Notes under the pieces: model-generated
Databases searched by the model: none
What the model saw: only the letters and a program-made list of their open reading frames with translations
What the model was told of the DNA's origin: nothing
Position numbers and translations under genes: made by a program
Assembly (NCBI GenBank): GCA_036555705.1
Contig: DATBKT010000087.1
Span: 1-64,000 of the forward strand
Length of the DNA stretch: 64,000 nt
From: JARBAU01 sp029237525
GTDB lineage: Archaea > Thermoproteota > Nitrososphaeria > Nitrososphaerales > Nitrososphaeraceae
Direction of reading: 5' to 3'
Part shown: positions 25,961 through 35,438 of the stretch, piece after piece
How positions within the stretch are numbered: the first letter of the stretch is position 1
Layout of the letters: each line of letters starts with the position of its first letter

Positions 25961-26422
25961 TTAGTCCTGCTTATTACCGCATCTATTACAAAACTTGGCA
26001 GTTACGCCAATAGACTCTCCGCAATGGATACAATATCTTTTCATGTGATCTTCGACACGCTTGCCTAAACTATGACTAGATAGATTATCGTTGGTAATTG
26101 TGCTCTCATTTGGATTAGGCTGCCTTGTGTCTGATTTATTTGGTTCTGTATATTGACCATACATTTCTGTAACTGCGCCGGTGGGCTTAAACGAATCGTC
26201 GACATTCGGATTTACTCCCATTATTCGCTCATCATCATTATCACTTACCTCTTCTAGATATAGTAACAACCTAGGACGCTTGTTTGAATCACCTCGATCT
26301 GGTACTTGATCACCAAGCCATAACGCAAATTTCTTAAGTGTCATTTCCGGAGTCGAAAAAGTTAATGAATGAGTCGACATATATTCGTCAGTTGCTGATC
26401 TCCCATTAAAGACTTTCATCAC
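25961..26422 (-). CDS. Zinc-ribbon protein with disordered linker
   Basis: The 153-residue protein has an N-terminal region of about 65 residues, a polar and probably disordered middle rich in Asn, Ser, Thr and Asp, and a C-terminal zinc ribbon at about residues 130-150 with YCIHCGESIGVTAKFCNRCG. This ends like the ribbon of the neighbouring gene (CLKCGNNLSVQAKFCNKCG), so the two are related by their C-terminal module. The N-terminal region has a helical feel with WLGDQVPDR but matches no family known to me. Function unknown. Confidence 0.6.
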   Translation of the reverse strand: MMKVFNGRSATDEYMSTHSLTFSTPEMTLKKFALWLGDQVPDRGDSNKRPRLLLYLEEVSDNDDERIMGVNPNVDDSFKPTGAVTEMYGQYTEPNKSDTRQPNPNESTITNDNLSSHSLGKRVEDHMKRYCIHCGESIGVTAKFCNRCGNKQD

Positions 26423-26815
26423 TCAGTTTAATGCATATATATTATTAATAGTTGTATTTCTCAATCGCTTGCTATAAACTAGTGAATCAGTAAATTTGTG
26501 CTCGTAAGTTGAGTCTATATTTTCATTACCCTCTACAATGCTGGGTTTTTAAGCGACCATTATGGCACAAAGCGAATCATGACATAGTCCATTCGAAAAG
26601 CTAAATTGGAAAATCGGTGATTCGGGTTTGATAGTAATACTATTTCTAAATTAAGATTGTGACTATTTAAGCAATATATACTCTCAAAGTAATTAAAGAG
26701 ATATTGTCACTTTTCGAGCTTTATGCATTGGGTTCCAAAACTATACTGTAGTCTGTTCGATTTGTAATATTTATCACTATGATTACCCGGAAACATTCAT
26801 ACACACCTAATAAAA
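26423..26815. other. Intergenic region between two zinc-ribbon genes
   Basis: It separates two minus-strand zinc-ribbon genes and holds the promoter of the downstream one. It is AT-rich. No gene or clear repeat was found. Confidence 0.45.
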
Positions 26816-27316
26816 TCATTGAGGGTTGCCGCATTTGTTGCAGAATTTTGCTTGTACGGACAAATTATTACCACATTTGAGGCACGTACGCTCAGCTGGT
26901 CTTTCTACAGCATTTCTACTAGGTTTCTCGATCGTTATTGTTACAGGTTCAAACTTAGGTTCGGTTACATCAAGTGTGGGGTTGTGAGCTGCTAGTTTAG
27001 AGTTCGACATTGACGATGAATCTTCTTTGCCAGAAGGTTGCGAAGAGGATTGTGAGTTTAGTGATAAACTGGAAACATGGTGCTTATTTTCATTGAATAT
27101 TGCCTTCAACTCCAGTAGGATTTGTGTCGAAAGAAAGTTAATGGCTGTCATAGATTTCATATAGTCTCCGAGTTTGAACAAAAATTCTTTATCGTTGATG
27201 CTGCCTTTTCTGTAGAGTTGTGAAGAATCAATCAGATTTTCATACTGGTCCTGTATATCGGCAATCATCTTTTTTAGTTTATCAGCTCGATTTGAAATCC
27301 CCTCCTGTCCTTGCAT
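26816..27316 (-). CDS. Helical protein with C-terminal zinc ribbon
   Basis: The 166-residue protein begins with a helical region (residues 1-75; SNRADKLKKMIADIQDQYENLI and later heptad-like leucines), continues with a Ser-rich linker (about 80-115) and ends in a zinc ribbon with two CxxC knuckles, CLKCGNNLSVQAKFCNKCG. It shares the ribbon with the adjacent minus-strand gene. The N-terminal part looks like the short coiled-coil modules used for oligomerisation. No enzymatic motif was seen. Confidence 0.6.
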   Translation of the reverse strand: MQGQEGISNRADKLKKMIADIQDQYENLIDSSQLYRKGSINDKEFLFKLGDYMKSMTAINFLSTQILLELKAIFNENKHHVSSLSLNSQSSSQPSGKEDSSSMSNSKLAAHNPTLDVTEPKFEPVTITIEKPSRNAVERPAERTCLKCGNNLSVQAKFCNKCGNPQ

Positions 27317-27685
27317 GACTTATACCACTAATTAGGGTGTTGAATGTGTCGTCCTAATAAAAGTTTGAAAGTTGTAGACAGCGACAAGTCGATAGTAAGA
27401 TAAGGATGATTCGAACGTGGATCTAGTCATATGGTATTCTTAGTTGAGCGTGCAAATTACATCAATTAACGTTGCAGGCAACTCAGGAAAATCCCTCGAC
27501 CGAAATCTCCACCAGACTTATGAAACACAGTCGATGCCATTTGGTAGCTACATCTCCTCAGTCACTTTAGAAGAGAAAAAGAATTCTGAAGGTTCAAATT
27601 TGTTGATTGAGTTGCGCAGCGTAACGCAGCGTTACATATGATGAACTAAAATTTTATGCGATGCTATTCGAACTAGTTCTAGATC
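27317..27685. other. Intergenic region without a supported gene
   Basis: A plus-strand frame from TTG 27444 to 27641 (65 codons) is open, but has no clear promoter, family motif or structural signature, so it is not called. Otherwise no feature was seen. Confidence 0.4.
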
Positions 27686-27931
27686 TTAGCCAGACAAGGA
27701 AAGTGTTTTGGATTCATTTGAGTAATATTTTCTTGCACCTACGAAGACCTTGTAATAACACGTGTTGATATCTTCAGCAGATAGTTTGCCGTTTTTATTT
27801 GCTGCTTTGGTTGTGCAATTAAAATAATTCTTGAGGGCTAGTGCTGGAACTGCTATTGAGACAGCTACCATCAGAATTGCAAATACTCCTAAGATGATGA
27901 CTATTGTTGACCTCTGTATTTCCAAGTGCAT
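27686..27931 (-). CDS. Small membrane-anchored or secreted protein
   Basis: Starting at the second Met (27931) gives an 81-residue protein with one hydrophobic segment at residues 9-31, VIILGVFAILMVAVSIAVPALAL, followed by an extracytoplasmic domain of about 45 residues with two Cys (in YFNCTTKA and NTCYYKV) that could form a disulphide. The start at 27964 would add a short hydrophobic prefix and is less likely. No family recognised. Confidence 0.5.
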   Translation of the reverse strand: MHLEIQRSTIVIILGVFAILMVAVSIAVPALALKNYFNCTTKAANKNGKLSAEDINTCYYKVFVGARKYYSNESKTLSLSG

Positions 27932-28240
27932 TGATACCCAGCAACTTATAAAATATATATGCACTTTGTGGATATTTTAGATTAGTATTCTATAAGAGAA
28001 TCTGTCTGAGATTTTTGATAGTTGATAGTACCCAATTACAATAATACAGTATCTTCAAATAACTAGTGTTATAATTAATACGATACTGCAGGTGACAAAG
28101 GGCGGTCGAACATGTTGTATCAACGAAAACTTTCAAAATGTATCTTAGACAAGATGTAAATCTAGTAGAAAAATTCATGGGCTCTTCCTGAGAGCGAAAA
28201 AATTCCTGTTGACTAACTGATATCCCCAGTATCAAATGAC

Positions 28241-28248
28241 TTTTATAT
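28241..28248 (+). promoter_or_regulatory. TATA box of tRNA-Val
   Basis: TTTTATAT lies about 37 bases before the mature 5' end, consistent with a short 5' leader. Confidence 0.5.
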
Positions 28249-28280
28249 GCAATTATTTAATTTTTTATGAGATGTGTTAG

Positions 28281-28355
28281 GGAGGGATGGTCTAGATTGG
28301 TTAGGATACCTGCCTTACACGCAGGTGGTCATGGGTTCAAATCCCATTCCCTCCA
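28281..28355 (+). tRNA. tRNA-Val (anticodon TAC)
   Basis: The gene folds into a full cloverleaf: acceptor GGAGGGA with TCCCTCC, anticodon stem CCTGC/GCAGG around the loop CTTACAC (anticodon TAC, reading GTA/GTG), and T stem ATGGG/CCCAT with loop TTCAAAT. U8, a D loop with GG and a discriminator A are present. The 3' CCA is not encoded. There is no intron at the canonical 37/38 site. Length is 75 bases. Confidence 0.95.
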
Positions 28356-29058
28356 ATCTAAATTGATGTTCACATTATCTGTTATAATGTCGACAAGCAT
28401 GAGAATAATTGAGAATGATCTATAAAATCCCCATCTAAAAAGTATGATTAATTAATATGTCTAAGTGCTAAGTTAACGGGTTTTCAGTCTATAATAAAAT
28501 TTCCATATCTACAAAAAACGATTTGCGAATTAATTGCCGACACTGCGATAAATTGATTTGCGATTCCACTCAATATTATGAATATAAACTGCATTAATTG
28601 CTTTCAGCACTAGAAGTATCAGAAGGTATGTTCGTAGCCTTGGGACTTACATTTTAGAATTATCAATATGCCTTTTATAGCATTCTAATAGAGTTTAAAG
28701 CCAGAGAATTTTTAACATCAGTAATTTCTTTTTAGTTTATGATGGATTTAAATCCGGTAAGAGAAAATTTGACATTGCTAAAATGGGATTCGTATGTCGC
28801 CAACATTGTTAGTAATTATTGAATAGATCTGATGTATGATAATATGTTATAGTCTTTGGTATCTATAGGATAAAAATTTGCCGAAATGAACTTCTGCCTC
28901 TGCAATGACTCTAATATTGGCCGCGTATTATTAGGTAAAAAAATCAGGAAAAAGATTACAGCACTAATTTCCTTAAATCAAATATAATTACTCCTGATAA
29001 ATGTTATTGAAGTACTACGATTCAATCCCAACAATCTCGAGGCATTGCAAAGTTATAT
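28356..29058. other. Long AT-rich intergenic region
   Basis: About 700 bases downstream of tRNA-Val without a supported gene. It contains only short frames, one of 26 codons starting near 28743 included. No RNA fold or repeat stood out on reading. Confidence 0.45.
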
Positions 29059-29460
29059 GTGAGCGAGCTATTTTTGCGTTTGTTTCTAGCTGTTTGTGGT
29101 ACTGTGTTATCGGTTCTAATATTCGTATCCATCATGATCGGTCAAGCTAACGCCTCGTCTTTACAGATTGATGTGGTTGATTATAATGACAACAACCAAT
29201 TCCGCATTGATAGTGGTAATATACTTGCGGTCTATCATACGACTGCCCAAACGCAATTCGACAAAAGTCTTCCTAGTACATCTATTGGGTATTCACCGCT
29301 GCGAGACGTTAATGGTGGAATAAATATAGATTCATCTTCGGATTCGCAACAGTCAATTCCTGATACAGATCATAATCACAAGAATGATGGAAAGAAAAAT
29401 AATAACAACGGAATAGGCATCGGAAATGGCGATCCTCCATTTACCTTACCGTTCCCATGA
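29059..29460 (+). CDS. Secreted low-complexity protein
   Basis: Starting at GTG, the 133-residue product has an N-terminal hydrophobic segment (about residues 5-28) ending in QANAS, which looks like a signal-peptidase site. The mature part is Asp/Asn/Ser-rich, with a C-terminal low-complexity tail (poly-Asn with Lys and Gly, followed by PPFTLPFP). It contains no Cys in the mature region. Function unknown; the tail suggests a flexible extracytoplasmic protein. Confidence 0.5.
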   Translation: MSELFLRLFLAVCGTVLSVLIFVSIMIGQANASSLQIDVVDYNDNNQFRIDSGNILAVYHTTAQTQFDKSLPSTSIGYSPLRDVNGGINIDSSSDSQQSIPDTDHNHKNDGKKNNNNGIGIGNGDPPFTLPFP

Positions 29461-29600
29461 TTGTAATAAAAAGTTAGGATATAAAATATGCCACAAAATG
29501 TTCTGAATAATATTGGCCCCTGTCATATTTAATCATTAAAACATGGACTGCAGGACAAAATGAAACACTAATCACTAAAAATAGCATTACCTTGTGAATC

Positions 29601-29621
29601 AGATGATTGTGCTAATCATCT
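29601..29621. repeat. Perfect hairpin between two plus-strand genes
   Basis: AGATGATT and AATCATCT flank a five-base loop GTGCT, a perfect 8-base stem about 140 bases after a gene end and 147 bases before tatA. No T-run follows at once, so it may be a regulatory or terminator-like structure. The 29461-29767 gap holds nothing else. Confidence 0.4.
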
Positions 29622-29788
29622 ACGTTCATGTATTTAGTAACTGGTTGTATATCCTTTACTGAATATTTTTGGTGATGGTTTCGATGATAGAGAGAGCATA
29701 CGACATAATACTTTTTTGTCCAGGATACTTGTGATTCTAGATAAGTACATATAAGGAAATTGGGATAATGTATTCATCGGACTGTCGA

Positions 29789-30106
29789 ATGGCTTACGAA
29801 AATGTCATCTTGATTTTGGTGGCAGTGGGGTTGATATTTTTTGGATCCAAAAAGTTGCCTGAACTATTCAAGTCATTAGGAAGAGCCCAGGTAGAATATG
29901 AAAAAGCAAAAATAGAATCGAAGAATGAGCTTTCAAGAACTGGGTTGGCAATGAATCAACCAGAACTAAGAAAGGAAAATGAGAGCGACTTATCGAGAGA
30001 AAAACTTGAAGAAATGGCCTCCAAGTTGGGTATTGATGAAAATTCGAACATTAGTGACGTAGAATTGAAGGAAAAAATTTTAGAACGCATAAGGCATGGG
30101 ACATGA
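29789..30106 (+). CDS. tatA: Sec-independent translocase TatA-like protein
   Basis: TatA forms the protein-conducting assembly of the twin-arginine pathway for folded proteins. The 106-residue form from ATG 29789 has a membrane helix (VILILVAVGLIFF) followed by the hallmark FGSKKLPELFKSLGRA hinge and amphipathic helix, then a charged cytoplasmic tail ending with a helix around residues 75-105. ATG 29768 would add seven residues. tatC is not in the window. TatA homologs are the usual reading; TatB-like proteins share the same features. Confidence 0.8.
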   Translation: MAYENVILILVAVGLIFFGSKKLPELFKSLGRAQVEYEKAKIESKNELSRTGLAMNQPELRKENESDLSREKLEEMASKLGIDENSNISDVELKEKILERIRHGT

Positions 30107-30425
30107 ATTGTTCAACAAGACAAAGATCTTGGCTTTAATCTGACGGTATTGTATACTAAAGTCAAATAATGAACTGACCATTTTGGTTTCCAACTATTCA
30201 ATTACAAGAGATTTAGTTTAAAGTTTTTGAGTAGTGAAAATTAGATGAGGTTCAAATGTGACAAATGGATCGGCAGGTTGAACTGGGAAATTCACAGCTT
30301 AGCGAGCGTCGTCTATGATTCAGATTTTTGTTTTAGGCAGGACATCTATGATAGTATTCTTCAAACCAGCTAGGCACGTCTGAGCAAAAGTTGGGTAAGT
30401 CGTGTTTCGATCTAGAGAACGAAGA
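30107..30425. other. Convergent gap between tatA and the kelch gene
   Basis: No gene was seen. The tail end of the kelch gene contains an inverted repeat, GTGTTCC (30431-30437) with GGAACAC (30446-30452), next to its stop codon, which may help terminate the minus-strand transcript. Confidence 0.4.
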
Positions 30426-31511
30426 TCAATGTGTTCCTTGTACGTGGAACACTTCGTTAACATCTGCGAAAGATATATCGGGTGTCGGACCGCCACCGAT
30501 CACATATATATTATTTCCCATTGCAATTGCGGCTAAGCCATGTCGAGCAGTAGGCATGGGTGTTTCTTCAGTCCATGTTCTGATCTGTGGATTGTACATT
30601 TCGTTGTTATTGAACGTCTTATCTGGCGCTTCTCCTCCAAATATATATACATTTCCATTCACCACCGCTGCAGCAATACCACCACGTTTTGTAGGCATAG
30701 GAGGCAATTCCGTCCATGTATTAGATTTTGGATCATAGACTTCGTTATTGTTTAAATTTGAAGACTTGCCTGTAGGTCTACCTCCAATTGCGTATAGTTT
30801 GCCATCTATCACTGCTGATGCGAGGTGTTGTCTTGCAGTTGGCATTGGCGCCTTTTCCGTCCACATGTTCGTCTTGGGATCGTACGCTTCATTTGTATTC
30901 AAAGGCTTATTTGATGTTCCTCCGACTGCGTACAATATACCGTCAACGAATTGAGCTGTTAATGCCGCTCTCGCGGTAGGCATATCTTTACCTTCAAGCC
31001 ACTTATCAGTCACAGGATCGTAAACAAAGAATTTATTTGAAGGCACCTTGTTATCCAAAAAACCTCCAACCAAATAGATCTTATTGTTATAAGTAGCTGC
31101 CGCAGCATGGTTTAGATTTACCGGTACTGGAGAAGCATTAGACCACGAATTGCTTTTTGTATCATAAACTTCCACACTATTCTTATTTCTTTTTCCAGTC
31201 TCACCATAGCCAGCAATAATGTAAATTTTATCACCAATTGCCGCATACGCAGATTCCATTTTCGAGACTGGATTTGGCTTTGCGGTTTCCCAGGAAGTTT
31301 CATTAGCTAGATTAGGTGTTGGCTGCTGCTGGGCATATGTGTAACGGGCCATAGAGAGTGGATTGCTTAGAGTGAAAGTAGCTAACAGAATTATGACTAT
31401 CATAGGAGTTAATTTTCCTCTCCAAATGCGATTGATTGAATATCGTATAGTGGTTAGGATTGTAGAATCAATCTCATTAAAATCACTATCATTTGTATTG
31501 TCGGCTTTCAT
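30426..31511 (-). CDS. Secreted kelch-repeat beta-propeller protein
   Basis: The 361-residue protein has a charged N-terminus, a hydrophobic signal/anchor at about residues 35-55, and six kelch repeats from residue 80 to the end. Each contains the Gly-Gly doublet (YIIAGYG, YLVGGF, YAVGGT, YAIGGR, YIFGGE, YVIGGG), followed by a conserved Trp-containing blade such as NEVYDPKSNTWTELPPMPT. A six-bladed propeller is predicted, outside the cell or anchored on it. Such proteins usually bind ligands or other proteins. No enzyme motif was seen. Confidence 0.8.
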   Translation of the reverse strand: MKADNTNDSDFNEIDSTILTTIRYSINRIWRGKLTPMIVIILLATFTLSNPLSMARYTYAQQQPTPNLANETSWETAKPNPVSKMESAYAAIGDKIYIIAGYGETGKRNKNSVEVYDTKSNSWSNASPVPVNLNHAAAATYNNKIYLVGGFLDNKVPSNKFFVYDPVTDKWLEGKDMPTARAALTAQFVDGILYAVGGTSNKPLNTNEAYDPKTNMWTEKAPMPTARQHLASAVIDGKLYAIGGRPTGKSSNLNNNEVYDPKSNTWTELPPMPTKRGGIAAAVVNGNVYIFGGEAPDKTFNNNEMYNPQIRTWTEETPMPTARHGLAAIAMGNNIYVIGGGPTPDISFADVNEVFHVQGTH

Positions 31512-32175
31512 CGTACGTCAACCGTGAGCTAATATGCCTTTTAAGGTTTATAGTTCATGACTCGAACTGCCTGTCGTCAAGTTATTAGTTCTGCTTACTT
31601 CAACGTTATGTTTAACACGCTGCCAGAAAAGATTTCATGACTAAATACTTTAACGGTAAGATAGTAACTTGGTTCATATGCAAATCCAGATAAATTACAT
31701 CAAATTACCAGCCATAGACACTAAAACTACTTAACCAATGTTTAGTTACTTTGTTAATAGAATTTCATCCAACTTCAATGAAAAGTACGGCGCGTTTGAA
31801 GGACAGTGTAAATTATTTCAAGCACCTACATAATAATAAAATTGACAAGCAAATGAACATTAAAGATGACAAATATCTAGTTTCGAACCCCACATCATTA
31901 CCCCGTTGAGGGTCAGACAAAGATGAGTAAGAACTCAATTTTTCGCTAGTTATGTGTCAACATAGAGCGCGATATCTTGATAACTTGGAAATTGGATCGA
32001 CTCTCTATTATTGGCTACTAGAGTAGGCAAAAAAGTGAGTTTTTCAATAGACTTCCTCTTGGACCGAATAGTATTAAATGTATCAGGATATGATTAAGAA
32101 AAATCCAATCGATCTGATTTGTTAATTGAATTTGGTTGGTTTTGCACAAGACCATCTCATACAATATATGTTTAT
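31512..32175. other. Gene-poor stretch upstream of the kelch gene
   Basis: About 660 AT-rich bases with the kelch promoter at the left end; TATA-like AAGGTTTATA lies near 31542 on the minus strand. No gene, RNA or repeat stood out. Confidence 0.4.
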
Positions 32176-32340
32176 TCACTCAGAACTAGTGGTAGCATCG
32201 GCATCTTTCTTGATAACTCGGAAGAATTTCACACCGTCTTGTAAATTTTCATCCCAAATAAGATCGTCAGTGTCTTTCAACTCCAAGTAGTCTTTTACAA
32301 AAGCCGGTATCCCATCCTTAATTTTTGATATCCTCACCAT
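32176..32340 (-). CDS. AbrB/SpoVT-like small DNA-binding protein
   Basis: A 54-codon frame on the minus strand encodes MVRISKIKDGIPAFVKDYLE followed by LKDTDDLIWDENLQDG, then a last strand with FFRVIKK. This is the order of the swapped-hairpin AbrB fold: a first strand with basic residues, an Ile-Pro-turn, a helix with Leu-Lys, then an acidic loop with Trp and a final strand. The C-terminus is Ser/Thr-rich. AbrB-like proteins act as transition regulators or toxin-antitoxin antitoxins. No toxin-like frame is next to it. The call rests on reading of motif order, not on a search. Confidence 0.5.
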   Translation of the reverse strand: MVRISKIKDGIPAFVKDYLELKDTDDLIWDENLQDGVKFFRVIKKDADATTSSE

Positions 32341-33226
32341 ATATCGAAATGAATAGGAATAGATAAAAACTTATGGCAAATGCTATGCTAATCAATAAAA
32401 TCCTAAGTTCACCATTCAGTTTTGACCGCGTGTTGTCTTTGGTAGCCTATAAGCGGATTTTCAATAATTGTGCTCATTGCAACCAAGTGGTTATCTGAGG
32501 CAGCTTGTCACAAATTGATCCTCAATTTAAACAATTTGGAATTCATCTGTAATGGATAAACTGTTAAATTTCTACTCGACCATGATCTATGTTCACATTC
32601 AGAACTAATGATCTATGATTCCATTTGTATTATGTAAAGCGTTCAAGAAAGTAAAGGAATTGTGAATCACTACGATTGGAATTGAATTTATTGTGGGGGT
32701 TATGAATCCTCGGTTTAATGTCCTTATATTCTTAGACTACCTTATATGCCAGTATTGACTTAGTTTGATACCGTTTCAGATAATATGTCTGGATGTAGAT
32801 GGAGAGCCATAATGGTGATTCTGGCGATTGGTATATTTGAACAAGATTTTCACCACCGAGTCGAGCAATAGTAATATCATTAATGACTTTGTTACTACGA
32901 TATAGCAAAGAGAAAATTGTGAAGTTAGTAATCATTACTCCTTAATTGATAAACGGAATGCAATATTGGAAATTTGGACTTATAACAGTACATTTATTCA
33001 ATTGCAAGGATTGGATTTCTGAGGCATGAATATCGAAATCCAGATAGGGATTTGGAAATGAAGATCAACAATATTTTCACTGATCAATGTATACTTATTG
33101 AACATATAAAAAAAATGGTAAGATTGTTTAGCTATAATTGAGTACAACTAATGTCTGAACTAAATCTAAGGTAATGAGTTACTCAAATCTAATAAAGTAT
33201 GTATTTGACTTTTTAGTGAAGATAAA
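32341..33226. other. Gene-poor stretch
   Basis: About 890 AT-rich bases with no convincing gene. A 67-codon frame on the minus strand (32732-32935) lacks structural features. No repeat or RNA was recognised. Confidence 0.4.
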
Positions 33227-33478
33227 TTGCCGGATTGTAACAGGAAAATATCATTCGTAGGTTTGTCGATCGCGTTAGTACTAATGATAATCAGCAGTGC
33301 ACATGATTATCAAGTGAAGTCAAAAACTGTTAGCATAAGCTGTTCAAATGACAAACCATGTGAAAGAACAGTGTGTGAAAGTAGTAAGGCGTGTAGCACG
33401 ACAATAGGGGAGTCATTCGAAAGCAGATCTTCTTCCAATACAAATTCTACAACACAAGATCATCAGTCTAATAGATAG
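33227..33478 (+). CDS. Small secreted Cys-containing protein
   Basis: Starting at TTG, the 83-residue product has a hydrophobic N-terminal segment (residues 9-24, VGLSIALVLMIISSA) after a short basic stretch, and an extracytoplasmic, Ser/Thr-rich part with four Cys (in SISCSNDKPCERTVCESSKACS). These could form two disulphides. The Ser/Asn-rich tail is probably flexible. Unknown function. The TTG start makes the exact 5' end uncertain. Confidence 0.45.
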   Translation: MPDCNRKISFVGLSIALVLMIISSAHDYQVKSKTVSISCSNDKPCERTVCESSKACSTTIGESFESRSSSNTNSTTQDHQSNR

Positions 33479-33783
33479 TTATACTCTAAATTTATTTAAA
33501 ATTATGTCATATGATATCGGGTATTTATAGCTAAATTTATCAACTTTTCAGAAAGGAAGGGTTGACCATGCTAATTGTAATCGCCGCGATGTCATAAAGT
33601 TTTCAAATGTAATTTGTGCTAAGACATAAATGCAGAATTACGATGCGTTAATACTTGTTTTGATACATTAACCAATCTTTGTTTTGTTATATTAGGGCTA
33701 ACCAATAAACCAACTCGCAAACTATATGATAGTAGCCTCAGATCAAATAAGCTAAAATAAGAAACGGCTGCTAATAATGACGT
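33479..33783. other. Intergenic region
   Basis: No gene was found; the right end must hold the promoter of the following gene. Confidence 0.35.
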
Positions 33784-34308
33784 TTGTTCAATCGTAATAC
33801 AAAATCAGAGTGGAATCTGGAATATGATGACTCACTTTATAAGGTGTATGATTCAGCAAAACGTCTTGCAGGTTATTTTTTCCCTGACTATGATAGTTTG
33901 GACGCAGAAGAACGACACAATCCAAAATATAAAGTACAAGATGCGAATTTAAATGACCCTAGCTCGATTACATTACTACATAAGATCCATGCAGTGCTTC
34001 ATGGCGGTAGCCTTCTACTCCCGATGCTTAAGCTTAATTTGTTAGACAACCAGAACGGCATTACAGTAGACAATGTAGTTACCGCACTTCACAGTAATCT
34101 AAGAACTGCCGAAATATGGAAAGACTGGTTATCAGTGAATGGTATCACTTTGGGAATAGTGGCCAGTTCGGTATATACTGCAAGAGAAGACAGAAATATG
34201 CTTTCAATACTTTTAATCATAAACGAACAAATCATCCTAGGTGAAAAAGAGGTCCTTGAATCGCTTGGGCCAATATTGGACAAATTACATAACGACGGAC
34301 TTCTCTGA
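33784..34308 (+). CDS. Hypothetical helical protein
   Basis: The 174-residue protein starts at TTG and was not recognised. It is mostly helical: YDDSLYKVYDSAKRLAGYFF, TLLHKIHAVLHGG, LLPMLKLNLL, and a C-terminal helix with EKEVLESLGPILDKLH. No Cys cluster, signal or long membrane helix is visible, though MLSILLIINEQIIL is moderately hydrophobic. It looks soluble, and the His-rich middle (HKIHAVLHG) is a mild sign of metal binding. The neighbours give no context. Confidence 0.55.
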   Translation: MFNRNTKSEWNLEYDDSLYKVYDSAKRLAGYFFPDYDSLDAEERHNPKYKVQDANLNDPSSITLLHKIHAVLHGGSLLLPMLKLNLLDNQNGITVDNVVTALHSNLRTAEIWKDWLSVNGITLGIVASSVYTAREDRNMLSILLIINEQIILGEKEVLESLGPILDKLHNDGLL

Positions 34309-34847
34309 AGCGATCTAGCTTTGAATTAACATAATAACAGATCACTTAATAAATCGAATTGATAATAAACATATATGAAATTCGTGTTACTTTATATCAA
34401 TTTTGGTTGTCTGATGTGCTACTGAATTAATTCGGACGTAAATCGTCATTATCGACTTTAGGTGTAGTGTAGTTTTTCAAAGTAGAAAAAATTTAAGTGT
34501 AGCTCATATTACTCGACTTGAGAGAAAAGATCTTTGAATTAAATTCATATCTGTATTAGTCTACTTCTATTGAAGTACACACCGACAAATCTTTCTATAT
34601 TAACGTTCAAAATTTTTGCTTAAACCTTTTCGGTTTGTTCAAACGTTATGTCAAGGAATAAGCTGCTGACAATATCAATAATTATATACTACAGCCGCGA
34701 ACTAGATGTATGTTAGTTCTTTACTCAAAGTCTCAATATCAAGGGTTATTATCTAAACTAACCTTTACAAAATTAGAACGTATTAGCAATGTTTGAGAAA
34801 TCGAATTTGTTAGTCAACACCTTTATCCAAACCTGGGTCAGGGAGTC
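34309..34847. other. Intergenic region with small inverted repeat
   Basis: About 540 bases without a gene. TAACGTT (34601-34607) and AACGTTA (34642-34648) enclose AAACC (34622-34626) and GGTTT (34632-34636), giving a nested pair of short stems. Its role is unknown. Confidence 0.4.
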
Positions 34848-35429
34848 GTGGTAATATTGATAAGGAATGACAATATGTTTGGTCCGGTTGGTGATTCGAG
34901 GTCTGACATAATCAGAAACACGTTCTTTCAGATAGATCGCGATAGGAAGGGTACCCTTAGTGCGATTGACACAATTGGAGCTAATTCAGCTGAGAACATA
35001 TCTTACGAAGATCATAATTCTATAAAATCTAATTTATCCGCTATTCGTGTAGGGCTTCAGACAAAGAAGATCCTTATCGTGGACGATAATCCTGATATCG
35101 TTTTCACACTTCGATCCGTATTTGAGGAATATCCCGAAAGGTTCCAGATTTCCACTTATACTAATCCAATGGAAGTGCTCAGTACATTTCAGACTGATTA
35201 TTATGATCTTGCATTAATTGATATCAATATGCCAATATTGAATGGATTTCAACTTTGCGAGAAATTGGTCGATTTGGATGCTAACCTTCGGGTATGCTTC
35301 ATGTCCGGGGGCGAAATGAATCAAGATGCTATTCGAGAAATTTATCCTAAGATTAGTATCGGATGTTTCATAAAGAAACCGATTGGAGCAGGCGAACTAA
35401 TCGAGAGAGTGATTTCTCAACTGGCCTGA
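34848..35429 (+). CDS. Response regulator receiver protein with N-terminal extension
   Basis: The 193-residue protein has an N-terminal polar extension (residues 1-70, no known domain) followed by one CheY-like receiver: acidic pocket Asp79/Asp80, phosphoacceptor Asp125 in LALIDINMP, Ser153 (FMSGGE) and the invariant Lys177 in CFIKKP. No output domain follows, so it probably works through protein interaction. GTG 34848 and ATG 34875 are both possible starts. It converges with another receiver gene across a gap of nine bases, and a third lies near 44.6 kb. No histidine kinase gene is in the window. Confidence 0.85.
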   Translation: MVILIRNDNMFGPVGDSRSDIIRNTFFQIDRDRKGTLSAIDTIGANSAENISYEDHNSIKSNLSAIRVGLQTKKILIVDDNPDIVFTLRSVFEEYPERFQISTYTNPMEVLSTFQTDYYDLALIDINMPILNGFQLCEKLVDLDANLRVCFMSGGEMNQDAIREIYPKISIGCFIKKPIGAGELIERVISQLA

Positions 35430-35438
35430 GAACTGAGA

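Noticed and set aside
27444..27641. 65-codon plus-strand frame starting at TTG
   Set aside because: Polar sequence without motif; no clear TATA box at a fitting distance.
28743..28823. 26-codon plus-strand frame in the tRNA-kelch interval
   Set aside because: Too short and no supporting feature.
32732..32935. 67-codon minus-strand frame
   Set aside because: No recognisable features and no convincing promoter.
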